64,000 nt of DNA. Source: UTCHB3 sp002050155 (GTDB taxonomy: Bacteria > Bacteroidota > Ignavibacteria > Ignavibacteriales > Ignavibacteriaceae). Each line of letters begins with the position of its first letter. Position 1 is the stretch's first letter. Shown here in pieces: positions 29,669 to 38,514 of this stretch. The notes under the pieces are model-generated. The model was not told where the DNA came from and did not search any database. It saw only the letters and a program-made list of their open reading frames with translations. The stretch spans positions 3,162,001-3,226,000 of the forward strand of contig CP129491.1 in NCBI GenBank assembly GCA_030584105.1, in the 5' to 3' direction. The position numbers and the translations under genes were made by a program.

Positions 29669-30544
29669 ATGAAAGCAAAAGACGAAATAATTAAATCGCT
29701 TAAACTTCAGCAGGAACAGTTTGGTGATGACCTTTACACACGCCTTAAAATCCCAAAATTTGAAGATAAAAGAAGTATCCCATCGGGAACGGGGGAACCG
29801 GGAGGACTGAGTCTTTCCCAACGGGCACAACAAGCCGGCAGAACTGGTGCAAGCAGCTTTTCGCAGGGTTCATATCAACCACAAAAGCAGCATGCAGCCC
29901 TTAAAGCACACGACGCAGAAGGCACCGGTAAAGCTTACCAACCCGGAAGCCCCGAGTACCCGACGCAGGAAGTTATAGATTCAGCGGTTTCTTTGGATGA
30001 TTTGGAAAGCAAAATAAACCACTGTCTTAAATGTCCGCTTGGTGCTTCACGAAAAAACTTCGTATTCGGCGAGGGAAACCCGAATGCTCGGGTTATGCTG
30101 ATTGGTGAGGGACCGGGAGCAGATGAGGATGCAAAAGGGCGTCCGTTTGTCGGGCGTGCAGGTCAGTTGCTGACCGATATCCTAAAGGCTATAAATTTCA
30201 GCAGAGAAGAGGTGTACATTGCAAACATTGTGAAGTGCCGCCCACCGGGTAACCGGACACCTTTCGACAGTGAAATAGCCGAATGCCGCCCATATCTTCA
30301 AAAGCAGATAGAATTAATAAAGCCTGATTTCATTTTATGTCTGGGGGGCACAGCAGTTCAGGCGCTGCTTGAGCGCAAGGGAACACTTGGCAATTTCAGG
30401 AACAAGGTGTTTAACATACACGGTGCTCAAATGATGGCTACATTTCACCCCGCTGCTTTGCTCAGAAATCCCAACTGGAAGCATGATACCTGGGCAGATG
30501 TGCAGGCTTTCCGCAAACTTTACGACGAGAAATACCCGAACTGA
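29669..30544 (+). CDS. Family 4 (Fe-S) uracil-DNA glycosylase
   Basis: UDG of family 4 (291 aa) removes uracil from DNA. The catalytic core starts near residue 112. The four cluster cysteines are visible (C119, C122, C190, C206), as are GEGPGADEDAKGRPFVGRAGQLL and MATFHPAALLRNP. Residues 35-105 form a Gln/Gly/Ser/Ala-rich low-complexity linker, making it longer than the usual 190-220 residues. AGGGG precedes the ATG. It closes the run of genes after coaBC, 67 bases away. Confidence 0.93.
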   Translation: MKAKDEIIKSLKLQQEQFGDDLYTRLKIPKFEDKRSIPSGTGEPGGLSLSQRAQQAGRTGASSFSQGSYQPQKQHAALKAHDAEGTGKAYQPGSPEYPTQEVIDSAVSLDDLESKINHCLKCPLGASRKNFVFGEGNPNARVMLIGEGPGADEDAKGRPFVGRAGQLLTDILKAINFSREEVYIANIVKCRPPGNRTPFDSEIAECRPYLQKQIELIKPDFILCLGGTAVQALLERKGTLGNFRNKVFNIHGAQMMATFHPAALLRNPNWKHDTWADVQAFRKLYDEKYPN

Positions 30545-30609
30545 GCATTTTTGTTTCCGAAAGTCATCATTCTTTATTAAATTGTGGTACTTAATAACGG
30601 AATATAAAG

Positions 30610-31446
30610 ATGGACGCAATATTCAAAAAAGCAGGTTTAGCAGTTACATTTTCCCCCACCGGTAAAAAGCTTTTAAGTGAAGCATCCCGTCTGCAGGCTC
30701 TTTTCGGTTTCAAACTCTATTTTCTGCATGTTGGAGTGCGGGACAGTACCACTGAACAGCGGCTTCATCATCTTATAGAAGAGAACACATTTTCCGGAGA
30801 GACCGAGTTGGTTTGGCTCTCGGGTGAACCATCCAAAGTGATAATCAAAAAAAGCAAAGAAATAGGTTTAGACCTTTTAATAATCGGTGCGCTTGAAAAG
30901 GAAAGAGGGATAAAAACCTTTATTGGATCGGTGGCGCGCAACATAATGAGGCACTGCCACTGCCCGATTTTAGTGCTGACAAAACCTGAGGGGGAAAGAT
31001 TCGGATTTAAGAACATAATAGTATCGGTTTGTTACGATAAAAAGGGTGAAGAAGCCGCAAAGGTTGCACTTCAGATAGCGCGGCACGACCACCCGGAGAA
31101 GCTGACACTTATTAAAGAGATAAACATACCGGGGCTTCCGAGCGTTGTTTTTGATTCCGGTTCTACTAATGAGACGGACAGTATGCGCAAGGAATTGATG
31201 GGAATAGAGAAGCAGAAAATCCAATTTTTTGGGCAGGGGGTAGGGATGGAAAAAGATGAGTTCAACAGTGAAGTTCTCTACGGTGTTGAAGGTTGGGAGT
31301 GTTTAAACTATGCTCAGTCTGAAAATGCAGATTTGCTGGTAGTTACAATGAGTGAGAAAAGGCTGAACTTCATCGACAGAATATTTACCCACGATTTGGA
31401 GTTCCTTTTCGAGCGAATTCCCACAAACACACTACTTTACAAATGA
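30610..31446 (+). CDS. Tandem universal stress protein (two UspA domains)
   Basis: This is a cytoplasmic protein of 278 aa with two Usp folds. The first (1-125) ends in LLIIGALEKERGIKTFIGSVARNIMRHCHCPILVLTKP, close to the ATP-binding Gx2Gx9GS/T pattern. The second (about 135-278) is more degenerate. Its stop overlaps the start of the antiporter gene (ATGA), so it is very likely a regulatory partner of that transporter. Confidence 0.85.
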   Translation: MDAIFKKAGLAVTFSPTGKKLLSEASRLQALFGFKLYFLHVGVRDSTTEQRLHHLIEENTFSGETELVWLSGEPSKVIIKKSKEIGLDLLIIGALEKERGIKTFIGSVARNIMRHCHCPILVLTKPEGERFGFKNIIVSVCYDKKGEEAAKVALQIARHDHPEKLTLIKEINIPGLPSVVFDSGSTNETDSMRKELMGIEKQKIQFFGQGVGMEKDEFNSEVLYGVEGWECLNYAQSENADLLVVTMSEKRLNFIDRIFTHDLEFLFERIPTNTLLYK

Positions 31447-33113
31447 CCCATACGGAAGTTGTAACCTTTCTGGTTGCTATCAGTATTATGCTGTTTTTCG
31501 CCAGGTTTTTGGGTGAGATGTTCAGCAAGATGCGCCAGCCGGCGATAATTGGTGAAATAATTGCCGGTATATTGCTGGGTCCCACAATTTTTGGTAATCT
31601 TTTACCCGAGTTTCAAGGGATGCTTTTCCCACAGACGGGTAATGTCTCTTTGGTATTAAACGGCATAGTTCAGCTTGCTGTAATAATGCTGTTGATTGTT
31701 TCGGGGTTAGAGGTTAATTTAGTTTTAATAGCGAAACAGGGAAAAACGGCAGTTTATACAAGCGTATTAGGGGTCATACTGCCGTTCGTGCTTGGGTTTA
31801 TTCCGTTTTATTTTTTCTCCGAGTATTTTGGTGCTCAACACGGTGATACTCTGATATTTGCGCTTTTTATGGGTACGGCGCTTTCCATTTCGGCTTTACC
31901 GGTTATAGCGCGAACGCTAATGGATATGAACCTGTTGAAATCAGAAATTGGAGTAATAATAATAGCCTCAGCAATAGTGAACGATTTATTCGGCTGGATA
32001 TTTTTCTCTGTTATTATTGGGATGATCACCAGTGGCGGCAGCACCAATTTCTTAACTCAAATAGGTGGTATATTCCTGTTTTTAGCGCTTCTGTATTTTA
32101 TCGGTAAACCGTTAAGCGATCGTCTTGTTCCGCGTTTACAGGAGAAGTTTTCATATCCCGGCAGCATTCTGAGTTACATATTTATCGCCGGTTTGGTTGC
32201 GGCGGCAATGACAGAGGCAGCAGGCATACACGCAATATTTGGGGCTTTTATGGCGGGGGTGGTAATTGGGGATAGCAGCCATCTTAAGGAAGAGACGCGT
32301 GAGATTATCCATCAGTTTGTAACCAACATTTTTGCGCCGCTTTTCTTCATTTCAATTGGGTTGAAGGTCGATTTTTTCGCTCATTTCGATCCTTTTCTCA
32401 CTATGATAGTGCTTGTGCTTGGGATAGTTGGTAAGGTAGCGGGGTGTGGAATTGGCGCGCGTTTAGGTGGGATGAGTATGTCTGAATCGATTGCAATTGG
32501 TTTTGGGATGAACTCCCGCGGTGCGATGGAAATAATTCTGGGGCTGCTTGCATTGCAGGCAGGTTTGATAAACGAGGCGGTTTTCGTGGCTTTGGTGGTG
32601 TTGGCGTTAGCAACTTCGTTAATAAGCGCACCTATTATGAGTTATTTCCTGAGAAAGGTTAAGAAATATGAAAATCTTGCTGAGATTTTTGATCCGGAAT
32701 TAGTAATTTTCACAGGAGAGCATGGGCGTGAGGCAGTGCTGCGCGAGTTAGTAGCTAAGTTAGAACAGAGAGTTGCAGCAAACGGTGAAAGCGGATTTTC
32801 CACAGATAAATTTTACAAAACAATGGCAGCCCCTGTTTTAATTCCGGGTTTGGCTCTGCCACACGCAAAGCTTCCGGTTAAAAGGCCCTGGCTGGCAATA
32901 TCAATAAGTGATGGGGGTTACTATTACGAAGAGGAGAGCGAGGAACCGGTTAATATAACCGTGCTTTTGGTATCACCGGAAGATAAGCCGGAACTTCATT
33001 TGCACCTGTTGGCTGAAATTGCTTCAGTATTTGCAGAAGAAAATGCGGTTGAACGGATAAAAGCGTTGAAGGACGCTCAATTAATCAGGGAGTTTTTTAC
33101 GGAAAAACTTTAG
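31443..33113 (+). CDS. CPA2-type cation/proton antiporter with C-terminal PTS EIIA-like domain
   Basis: An inner-membrane transporter (556 aa). Residues 1-400 have about 12 helices of the Na+/H+ exchanger (KefB/NapA-like) fold: MRQPAIIGEIIAGILLGPT, the core MGTALSISALPVIARTL and IVNDLFGW, with the ion-binding ND pair, and GMNSRGAMEIILG. Residues about 410-556 resemble a PTS fructose/nitrogen-type EIIA domain, with LPHAK giving the phosphorylatable His at 474. The Usp gene directly upstream is translationally coupled. Such fusions suggest phosphorylation-dependent control (inference). Confidence 0.88.
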   Translation: MTHTEVVTFLVAISIMLFFARFLGEMFSKMRQPAIIGEIIAGILLGPTIFGNLLPEFQGMLFPQTGNVSLVLNGIVQLAVIMLLIVSGLEVNLVLIAKQGKTAVYTSVLGVILPFVLGFIPFYFFSEYFGAQHGDTLIFALFMGTALSISALPVIARTLMDMNLLKSEIGVIIIASAIVNDLFGWIFFSVIIGMITSGGSTNFLTQIGGIFLFLALLYFIGKPLSDRLVPRLQEKFSYPGSILSYIFIAGLVAAAMTEAAGIHAIFGAFMAGVVIGDSSHLKEETREIIHQFVTNIFAPLFFISIGLKVDFFAHFDPFLTMIVLVLGIVGKVAGCGIGARLGGMSMSESIAIGFGMNSRGAMEIILGLLALQAGLINEAVFVALVVLALATSLISAPIMSYFLRKVKKYENLAEIFDPELVIFTGEHGREAVLRELVAKLEQRVAANGESGFSTDKFYKTMAAPVLIPGLALPHAKLPVKRPWLAISISDGGYYYEEESEEPVNITVLLVSPEDKPELHLHLLAEIASVFAEENAVERIKALKDAQLIREFFTEKL

Positions 33114-33195
33114 ATAAAATTGTAGGTTCTAAGTAACTTATGTTCACCGGTGTTGGAGTTTTTTACAAAGAAACTGCAGATAGTATCAATTATTT

Positions 33196-33238
33196 AAAAA
33201 AAAAAGAGACTGTAACCGATTTTACGGTGACAGCCTCT
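33196..33238 (-). terminator. Terminator of the small secreted protein gene
   Basis: Read on the minus strand, an interrupted stem (AGAG, CTGT, ACCG arms) ends in a run of about nine T. It lies 25 bases past the stop codon. Confidence 0.85.
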
Positions 33239-33262
33239 GATTGAAATTAACTTAGGAATAAT

Positions 33263-33667
33263 TTATTCGTCGTAAGTTATTTGAAAGTAGTCCGTCCCGT
33301 CAGTATCAGTCAACAGAGCAATTCGAACAGGGTTTCCGGCATCATCTTCAGTAGTCCATTCCTGACCGGCTTCTTTTTCAGCATTCTGATTCAAGAAATC
33401 CACTAACTCGTCTCTAAGGTCGTCATTTTTAGGATAGACTAACAAAGCACGACAAATATCATCATAGTCAAAGAAGAGAAGTGTAGCACCAAATTCATCA
33501 TTTACGATAGAGAGGTACTCGATACCGGTTTCGGTAGTTTCATTTTGAAACAAGCTTCCTTCTTCAGAAGAAAGAAGTTCACTTTTTGAACTGCCTAAAT
33601 AGCCAAGTTGAGCAAAAGAAGTTCCGAAGAACATAGCGATAGCGAAAAGAAAATATACTTTTCTCAT
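33263..33667 (-). CDS. Small secreted protein of unknown function
   Basis: The protein (134 aa) starts with a clean signal peptide, MRKVYFLFAIAMFFGTSFAQ, and the mature part is acidic with no motif I recognise. The second half (DDAGNPVRIALLTDTDGTDYFQITYDE) looks like beta strands. It is a single-gene unit with its own terminator, and a -7-like TATATTTG lies on the minus strand at 33824-33831. The IS element sits only about 40 bases beyond that. Confidence 0.75.
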   Translation of the reverse strand: MRKVYFLFAIAMFFGTSFAQLGYLGSSKSELLSSEEGSLFQNETTETGIEYLSIVNDEFGATLLFFDYDDICRALLVYPKNDDLRDELVDFLNQNAEKEAGQEWTTEDDAGNPVRIALLTDTDGTDYFQITYDE

Positions 33668-33922
33668 GGTAACCTTTCTTAATGGTTTTTCGTATAGTTG
33701 ATTATTAATAGACTTATACAGTTAACGAGAAGATAAGTTCCTGAACGGAACGGTAAAGGAAGATTAAAGGAAAAAACTCAGTAACTGATCTTATTCACAG
33801 GGTAAGAATTAAAATTTGCTGCGCAAATATAGTTAAAATGTTGAAAACAAAAAAGTTAAGTATGTTGTGGGAGTGTAAGAAATTTTGTGTAATTGGTTTA
33901 AAGTCCTGGATGGGAGGGGATT

Positions 33923-33952
33923 CCATCCCCACCCCCGCGGGGGTGGGGATGG
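33923..33952 (+). other. Perfect 30-bp GC-rich palindrome in the IS leader
   Basis: CCATCCCCACCCCCG is followed directly by its exact reverse complement, inside an otherwise AT-rich element, 70 bases before the transposase start. In RNA it would form an extremely stable hairpin, which could block read-in transcription or translation. Confidence 0.9.
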
Positions 33953-34021
33953 GGGCGAAAAAATGCCCTATTTTTCTCTCCCTGTTTTTGAACATTTTAT
34001 CAATTATTTTTGGAGACTTTT

Positions 34022-35248
34022 ATGAAACTTACACAAGAAGTTATTGAGCAATTTCAAAAAGATTTTGCTAATGCCAAAACCTATAACGACCTGATGGGTA
34101 AGGATGGCGTGATCAAGAACCTGCTGAAACATGCCCTCGAGACAATGTTAGAAGCTGAACTCTCTGAGCACCTTGGTTATGCAAAGCACTCACCTGAAGG
34201 GGATAATTCCGGTAACTCCCGTAACGGTAAATCCGTAAAAACCATAAAGAACGAACAGGGTAAAATTGAGATTCAAGTCCCGCGTGACCGTAATGGTTCG
34301 TTTGATCCGATAGTGGTAAAGAAATATCAGAAGACGATTGGTCCGATTGAAGAGAAGATAATCGCTATGTATGCCAAAGGTATGACAGTCAGAGATATAC
34401 AAACCTACATACAGGAGATATACGGACTTGAGATATCAGCGGCATTAATCTCGAGTATAACAGACAGGATAGTAGAAGTTGCAAAGGAATGGCAAACAAG
34501 ACCGCTTTCAGAAGCATGGATATTTGTCTATTTTGACGCAATTCACTTCAAGGTAAGGGAAGAGGGCAGAGTAGTCACAAAAGCCGCTTATACGGCTCTT
34601 GGAGTCGATTTTGAGGGCAACAGAGAGATACTTGGTATCCGGGTAGGACAGCATGAATCAGCCACATATTGGCTTTCAGTTTTCACTGAACTAAAAGCAA
34701 GAGGGGTTGAGGATATTTTCATCGCTTCGGTTGACGGACTCAAAGGGATGGAAGAAGCAATCCGCGCAGTATATCCTGAATGCAGAGTGCAGAGGTGTGT
34801 AATCCATCAGATACGAAACTCAATGAAATTCATACCGGATAAACACAGGCGGGAGTTCACTGCTGACCTGAAGAATATCTACAGAGCAGTAAACGAAGAG
34901 AGTGCGCTGAGGGCACTGAGTGAACTTGAGAATAAATGGGAAGCGAAGTATCCTCTTGCAACAAAATCCTGGCGAGCAAATTGGGAGGGTCTCTCGGTAA
35001 TGTTTGAGTTTCCTACAGAAATCAGGAGGGTTATCTACACAACAAACTCAGTTGAAGCACTGCACAGACAGTTTAGAAAAGTGACAAAATCAAAGAGTAT
35101 CTTCCCCCATGATGATGCTCTGTTAAAAATGCTTTATCTTGCTTATAAGGATTTTCATAAAAAATGGGCAAGTGTAAGAAATTGGAGGGTAATGGTAACT
35201 CAATTAACAATAATTTATGGAGAGAGATTTGAAAAATATCTGCGTTAA
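34022..35248 (+). CDS. IS256-family (mutator-type) transposase
   Basis: DDE transposase of 408 aa, the usual length. LLKHALETMLEAELSEHLGY near the N-terminus, VPRDRNGSFDP, and the catalytic residues in YFDAIHFKV (D), ASVDGLKG (D) and YTTNSVEALHRQFRK (E) match the family, as does CVIHQIRNSMKFI. ATG 34022 has GGAG at 34012-34015; the in-frame TTG 34010 lies within that SD and is rejected. No frameshift or stop interrupts it, so it is likely active. Confidence 0.96.
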   Translation: MKLTQEVIEQFQKDFANAKTYNDLMGKDGVIKNLLKHALETMLEAELSEHLGYAKHSPEGDNSGNSRNGKSVKTIKNEQGKIEIQVPRDRNGSFDPIVVKKYQKTIGPIEEKIIAMYAKGMTVRDIQTYIQEIYGLEISAALISSITDRIVEVAKEWQTRPLSEAWIFVYFDAIHFKVREEGRVVTKAAYTALGVDFEGNREILGIRVGQHESATYWLSVFTELKARGVEDIFIASVDGLKGMEEAIRAVYPECRVQRCVIHQIRNSMKFIPDKHRREFTADLKNIYRAVNEESALRALSELENKWEAKYPLATKSWRANWEGLSVMFEFPTEIRRVIYTTNSVEALHRQFRKVTKSKSIFPHDDALLKMLYLAYKDFHKKWASVRNWRVMVTQLTIIYGERFEKYLR

Positions 35249-35476
35249 TCGGAGTGGATCGATGAACTCTAATTTTTCAATTACACAAAATTCTGAACAG
35301 TCTCTATGTTGTTCATCACACCAAATAACCTTTCAAAGAGGTTAAATTTCGTTTATCAATTTTGAAAAAGTAGTGAATTGGTGCTTAAGTAGTTTTGAAG
35401 TGGGAAAAATAAATTTTTCACAAATTTAGATTGATCGAAAATTCTCAAAATTCGGATCAGGAAACCCCTCCAAGTT

Positions 35477-35509
35477 AAGGAGACAAGTGCAGCCTTGTCT
35501 CCTTTTTTT
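35477..35509 (+). terminator. Strong plus-strand terminator without an upstream gene
   Basis: AAGGAGACAAG and CTTGTCTCCTT form a perfect 11-bp stem with loop TGCAGC and a T run on the plus strand. The only plus-strand gene upstream is the transposase, 230 bases away and outside the terminator's original context, since the IS is an insertion. It may end a small RNA or read-through. Confidence 0.85.
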
Positions 35510-35539
35510 CTTATAGTAAAAAAAGCTTAGCCAAAATAC

Positions 35540-36847
35540 TCACATTTCAGAAGGCGCCTCATCGGAAACAAAAGTTGTTAAGAATGCAGCAACAAGGAGT
35601 GAAAACCCGCCAATCACCAAAGCGTATATTGGGTCGTCGTTAAAAAACTGATGAACAATAAAACCAATAATGGTAGCTGCAACAATTTGCGGAATAACAA
35701 TAAAGAAATTAAATATTCCCATATAGACCCCCATTTTTTCCTGTGGTAAAGAACCTGCAAGCATAGCATAAGGCATCGAAAGAATTGAAGCCCACCCCAG
35801 ACCGATAAAAATCATCGGCAGAACTAAAAGTTCAGGTGAATTAATGAACATGAACGAGATAAATGCAACGCCCGTCAAGACTAATGAAATTATGTGCGCC
35901 CCTTTTCTCGAAAAGCGAGCTGCCAGTACAGGTAAAAGGAAAGATAAAATTGCGGCAATTCCGTTATAGACCGCAAAGAGAACTCCTACCCAATCGGCAC
36001 CTTCGTTGTATGCCGCCGAAGAAGTGTCGGTGGTGTGGTAAATATGCTTTGTAACAGCCGGGGTAGTGTAAATCCACATGCAAAAAAGGGCGAACCAGCT
36101 GAAAAACTGTACGAAAGCGAGTTGGATCATTGTTTTAGGCATTCTGATAAAAGCGTCTAAAATTTCAGCAGTGCCTTTAAGCAAACCGGCACTTTCTCTC
36201 TTTTTTGTGTAAAACTCTTCAAGATTTTGCGGTGGGATTTCCTTTGTGCGGAAAACAGTCCACAAAACAGCTCCGAGAAATGCAATTGCACCAAGATAGT
36301 AGGAAAGTTTAACAGAATAAGGAATTTCGCCTTCACCGGCGGTGTTGCTTATTCCCAACCAGTTCGTCAGGATAAAGGGAAGCAGGGAAGCCACAACAGC
36401 GCCAACTCCAATGAAAAAGCTTTGGATTGCAAAACCTGAAGTTCGCTGCTCGGAGGGAAGCAAATCGGCAACCAAAGCCCTGAAAGGCTCCATGCTGATG
36501 TTGATGGAAGCATCCATAATCCAAAGCATGCCGGCTGCAATCCATAGAAATGGTGAGTTTGGCATAATTACCAACGCAATCGAGGCAAGAATTGCACCCG
36601 TAAGGAAGAAAGGGCGCCTTCTGCCGAGTTTTCCCCATGTTCTGTCGCTTAAGTGCCCCACAATTGGCTGAACGATCAGCCCGGTGACGGGTGCGGCGAT
36701 CCAAAGGATGGGTAGTTTTTCCATGTCTGCGCCGAGGGTTTGAAAAATTCTGCTTGTGTTAGCATTTTGAAGGGCAAAGCCGAACTGTATTCCGAGGAAT
36801 CCGAAGCTCATGTTCCAAATTTGCCAAAAACTCAGTTTTTGTTTCAT
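35540..36847 (-). CDS. MFS transporter, GPH/SLC45-like sugar:cation symporter
   Basis: A 12-helix permease (435 aa). The first helix FGFLGIQFGFALQNANTSRIFQTLGA, the loop PIVGHLSDRTWGKLGRRRPFFLTG (MFS motif A, basic), and the late MGVYMGIFNFFIVIPQIVAATIIGF place it among the glycoside/SLC45-like MFS. The start is ATG 36847; the in-frame TTG 36865 adds six polar residues. It faces the next gene, a diverged paralogue, across a 390-base gap. The sugar transported is not readable. Confidence 0.85.
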   Translation of the reverse strand: MKQKLSFWQIWNMSFGFLGIQFGFALQNANTSRIFQTLGADMEKLPILWIAAPVTGLIVQPIVGHLSDRTWGKLGRRRPFFLTGAILASIALVIMPNSPFLWIAAGMLWIMDASINISMEPFRALVADLLPSEQRTSGFAIQSFFIGVGAVVASLLPFILTNWLGISNTAGEGEIPYSVKLSYYLGAIAFLGAVLWTVFRTKEIPPQNLEEFYTKKRESAGLLKGTAEILDAFIRMPKTMIQLAFVQFFSWFALFCMWIYTTPAVTKHIYHTTDTSSAAYNEGADWVGVLFAVYNGIAAILSFLLPVLAARFSRKGAHIISLVLTGVAFISFMFINSPELLVLPMIFIGLGWASILSMPYAMLAGSLPQEKMGVYMGIFNFFIVIPQIVAATIIGFIVHQFFNDDPIYALVIGGFSLLVAAFLTTFVSDEAPSEM

Positions 36848-37172
36848 GTGGTTGTCTTTTTCCAAAAAATTGTATCGTTAGATTTACGAATGTTTTTGTT
36901 AAATAATGTTCCCAATTCCGTTAAATTTGTTAATACCGCCGCCAAGAAGAATTGGTGAATTTATTGAGACTGCGAAGACGAGGGAACATTGCACCCGCAA
37001 TAGCCGAATTCATTAATTTTGCTGAAACCGCCCCGGGTAAAAGTGGGTGAATTAGTTAGGTTTGAGAAAACCCTGTTAAAAAATAGTTGCATAACTCATT
37101 TATTTATTAAAATTTCATAAAACAAAAGTTTGTGGTTTCATTAAATTCAGTGAAAAAATGGCATAAAATTAG

Positions 37173-37180
37173 TAACTTTG
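37173..37180 (+). promoter_or_regulatory. Promoter -7 element (TAACTTTG) of the second MFS gene
   Basis: It matches TAnnTTTG, with GTG in place of TTG exactly 20 bases upstream, about 58 bases before the ATG. The 390-base gap between the divergent MFS genes (36848-37237) shows only this and a weak AT-rich degenerate repeat (TGGTGAATTTATTGAG / TGGGTGAATTAGTTAGG). Confidence 0.5.
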
Positions 37181-37237
37181 ATTTTGACTTAAATAAGTTA
37201 TTCATTCAGTAAAAAACAGGAAAAACCGGAGCGAGCA

Positions 37238-38500
37238 ATGCTACAAATGCAGAAGAAGCTGAGCAATCTATTTTACACAATACTACCTCTACCGGCGACA
37301 GCGATGGGTTTTGCGTTATCGATTCAGATAGCCGCACTAAGTTGGTTGATGAACACAAAATATCATTTGAACTTAGAAGAAATCGGTTTCGTGTGGGCAG
37401 CGGGTCCCGCAGCGGGAATTATTGGGCAAGTGGTTGTTGGTTTGATAAGCGACAATGTTTGGTTTTGGGGCGGAAGAAGGCGCCCGTTCGTTCTTATTGG
37501 AGGTGTTACCGCTGCTGTAATGTTGCTGGCACTTCCAAACATCGATGTAATCAGTGATTTTTTAGGAATTGGTGAGATTTTAATAGTTGCGGTTGGTGTT
37601 GCTTTGGCGCTTGACTTGGCGATTAACATAAGTTTTAACCCGACAAGATCGATAATAGCAGATGTAACTCCCGAGGGTGAGGCACGAACCAAAGGCTACA
37701 CATGGATGCAGACAATTTCAGGGTTTTTCGGTGTTGTTGCGTATCTGATCAGCGTGTTATTGGATAACTACTACCTTATTTACATTGGTGTTTTCTTCGT
37801 TGCTATATTCTCGATTCTTCCGATGTTTTTCATCAAAGAGCCGAGGGAACTCAGCCATGTAAGTGACGAAGAACCGGAAGAGATAACCCACGAAACCAAC
37901 ACTTACGAGTTAATGAAGGTGTATATTGCACACGCCTTTTCCTGGATTGGGGTTCAGATGATGTTCGTTTACATAGTTGGTTTCATTAAACAGGTATTTT
38001 ATGGTTATGAAATATCAGCAAAAGTACCGGCAGAAACTGAAAAGCTAATTGGTGACAACATTTCTATCTCTTTTGCAATACTCAACACAGTCGGATTTAT
38101 TGTTCCTGTTCTTTTATTAACACAGATGGCGAAGCGGATCGGTAGGGTGAAAACCCATGTTATTGTATTGGGGATAATGGCGATTGGTTATTTGGTAATT
38201 GCACAGTTTGTGGAAAGTGCAGTTTCATTGTATGTGGTAATGGTATTTCTTGGCTTGGGTTGGGGTTCTATTGTAAGTTTGCCCTTTGCGATTATGTCAG
38301 AGAATGTGAAGAAGGAAAAGATGGGCTTATATATGGGAATTTTCAATCTTTCGGTTGTTTTGCCCCAGTTGTTGGTTTCGTTTGTTGGGGGGAAAGTTGT
38401 TCAGTCGTTCGGAAATACAACTTTAATTTTTGTTATAAGTGGTGTTTCGCTGGCAATTTCGGCGTTGCTGTGGTTGTTTGTTAAAGAACATAACGAGTGA
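37238..38500 (+). CDS. MFS transporter, GPH/SLC45-like (paralogue of the divergent neighbour)
   Basis: A 12-helix permease of 420 aa. It shares VVVGLISDNVWFWGGRRRPFVLIGG (motif A), LDLAINISFNPTRSIIADVTPEG and KEKMGLYMGIFNLSVVLPQLLVSFVGGKV with the gene opposite, so the two are paralogues in back-to-back orientation. GGAG precedes the ATG. GNAT and PabBC genes follow on the same strand. Substrate unknown; SLC45-like proteins elsewhere move sucrose, maltose or related disaccharides. Confidence 0.86.
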   Translation: MLQMQKKLSNLFYTILPLPATAMGFALSIQIAALSWLMNTKYHLNLEEIGFVWAAGPAAGIIGQVVVGLISDNVWFWGGRRRPFVLIGGVTAAVMLLALPNIDVISDFLGIGEILIVAVGVALALDLAINISFNPTRSIIADVTPEGEARTKGYTWMQTISGFFGVVAYLISVLLDNYYLIYIGVFFVAIFSILPMFFIKEPRELSHVSDEEPEEITHETNTYELMKVYIAHAFSWIGVQMMFVYIVGFIKQVFYGYEISAKVPAETEKLIGDNISISFAILNTVGFIVPVLLLTQMAKRIGRVKTHVIVLGIMAIGYLVIAQFVESAVSLYVVMVFLGLGWGSIVSLPFAIMSENVKKEKMGLYMGIFNLSVVLPQLLVSFVGGKVVQSFGNTTLIFVISGVSLAISALLWLFVKEHNE

Positions 38501-38514
38501 GTTGAGGTTAAAGA

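Larger units (their letters stand above)
33861..35312 (+). mobile_element. Complete IS256-family insertion sequence with 8-bp target duplication
   Basis: The element proper is 33869-35304 (1436 bp). Its 27-base ends are imperfect inverted repeats, with the inner 15 bases AATTTTGTGTAATTG (33881-33895) repeated perfectly inverted at 35278-35292. TATGTTGT flanks both sides (33861-33868 and 35305-35312), as expected for the 8-9 bp duplications of IS256. The single transposase gene is intact. Undamaged ends and duplication point to a recent insertion. Confidence 0.95.

Noticed and set aside
33795..33995. Short frame containing PTPAGVGM in the IS leader
   Set aside because: It is the translation of the GC-rich palindrome, with no SD, and spans the IS boundary.
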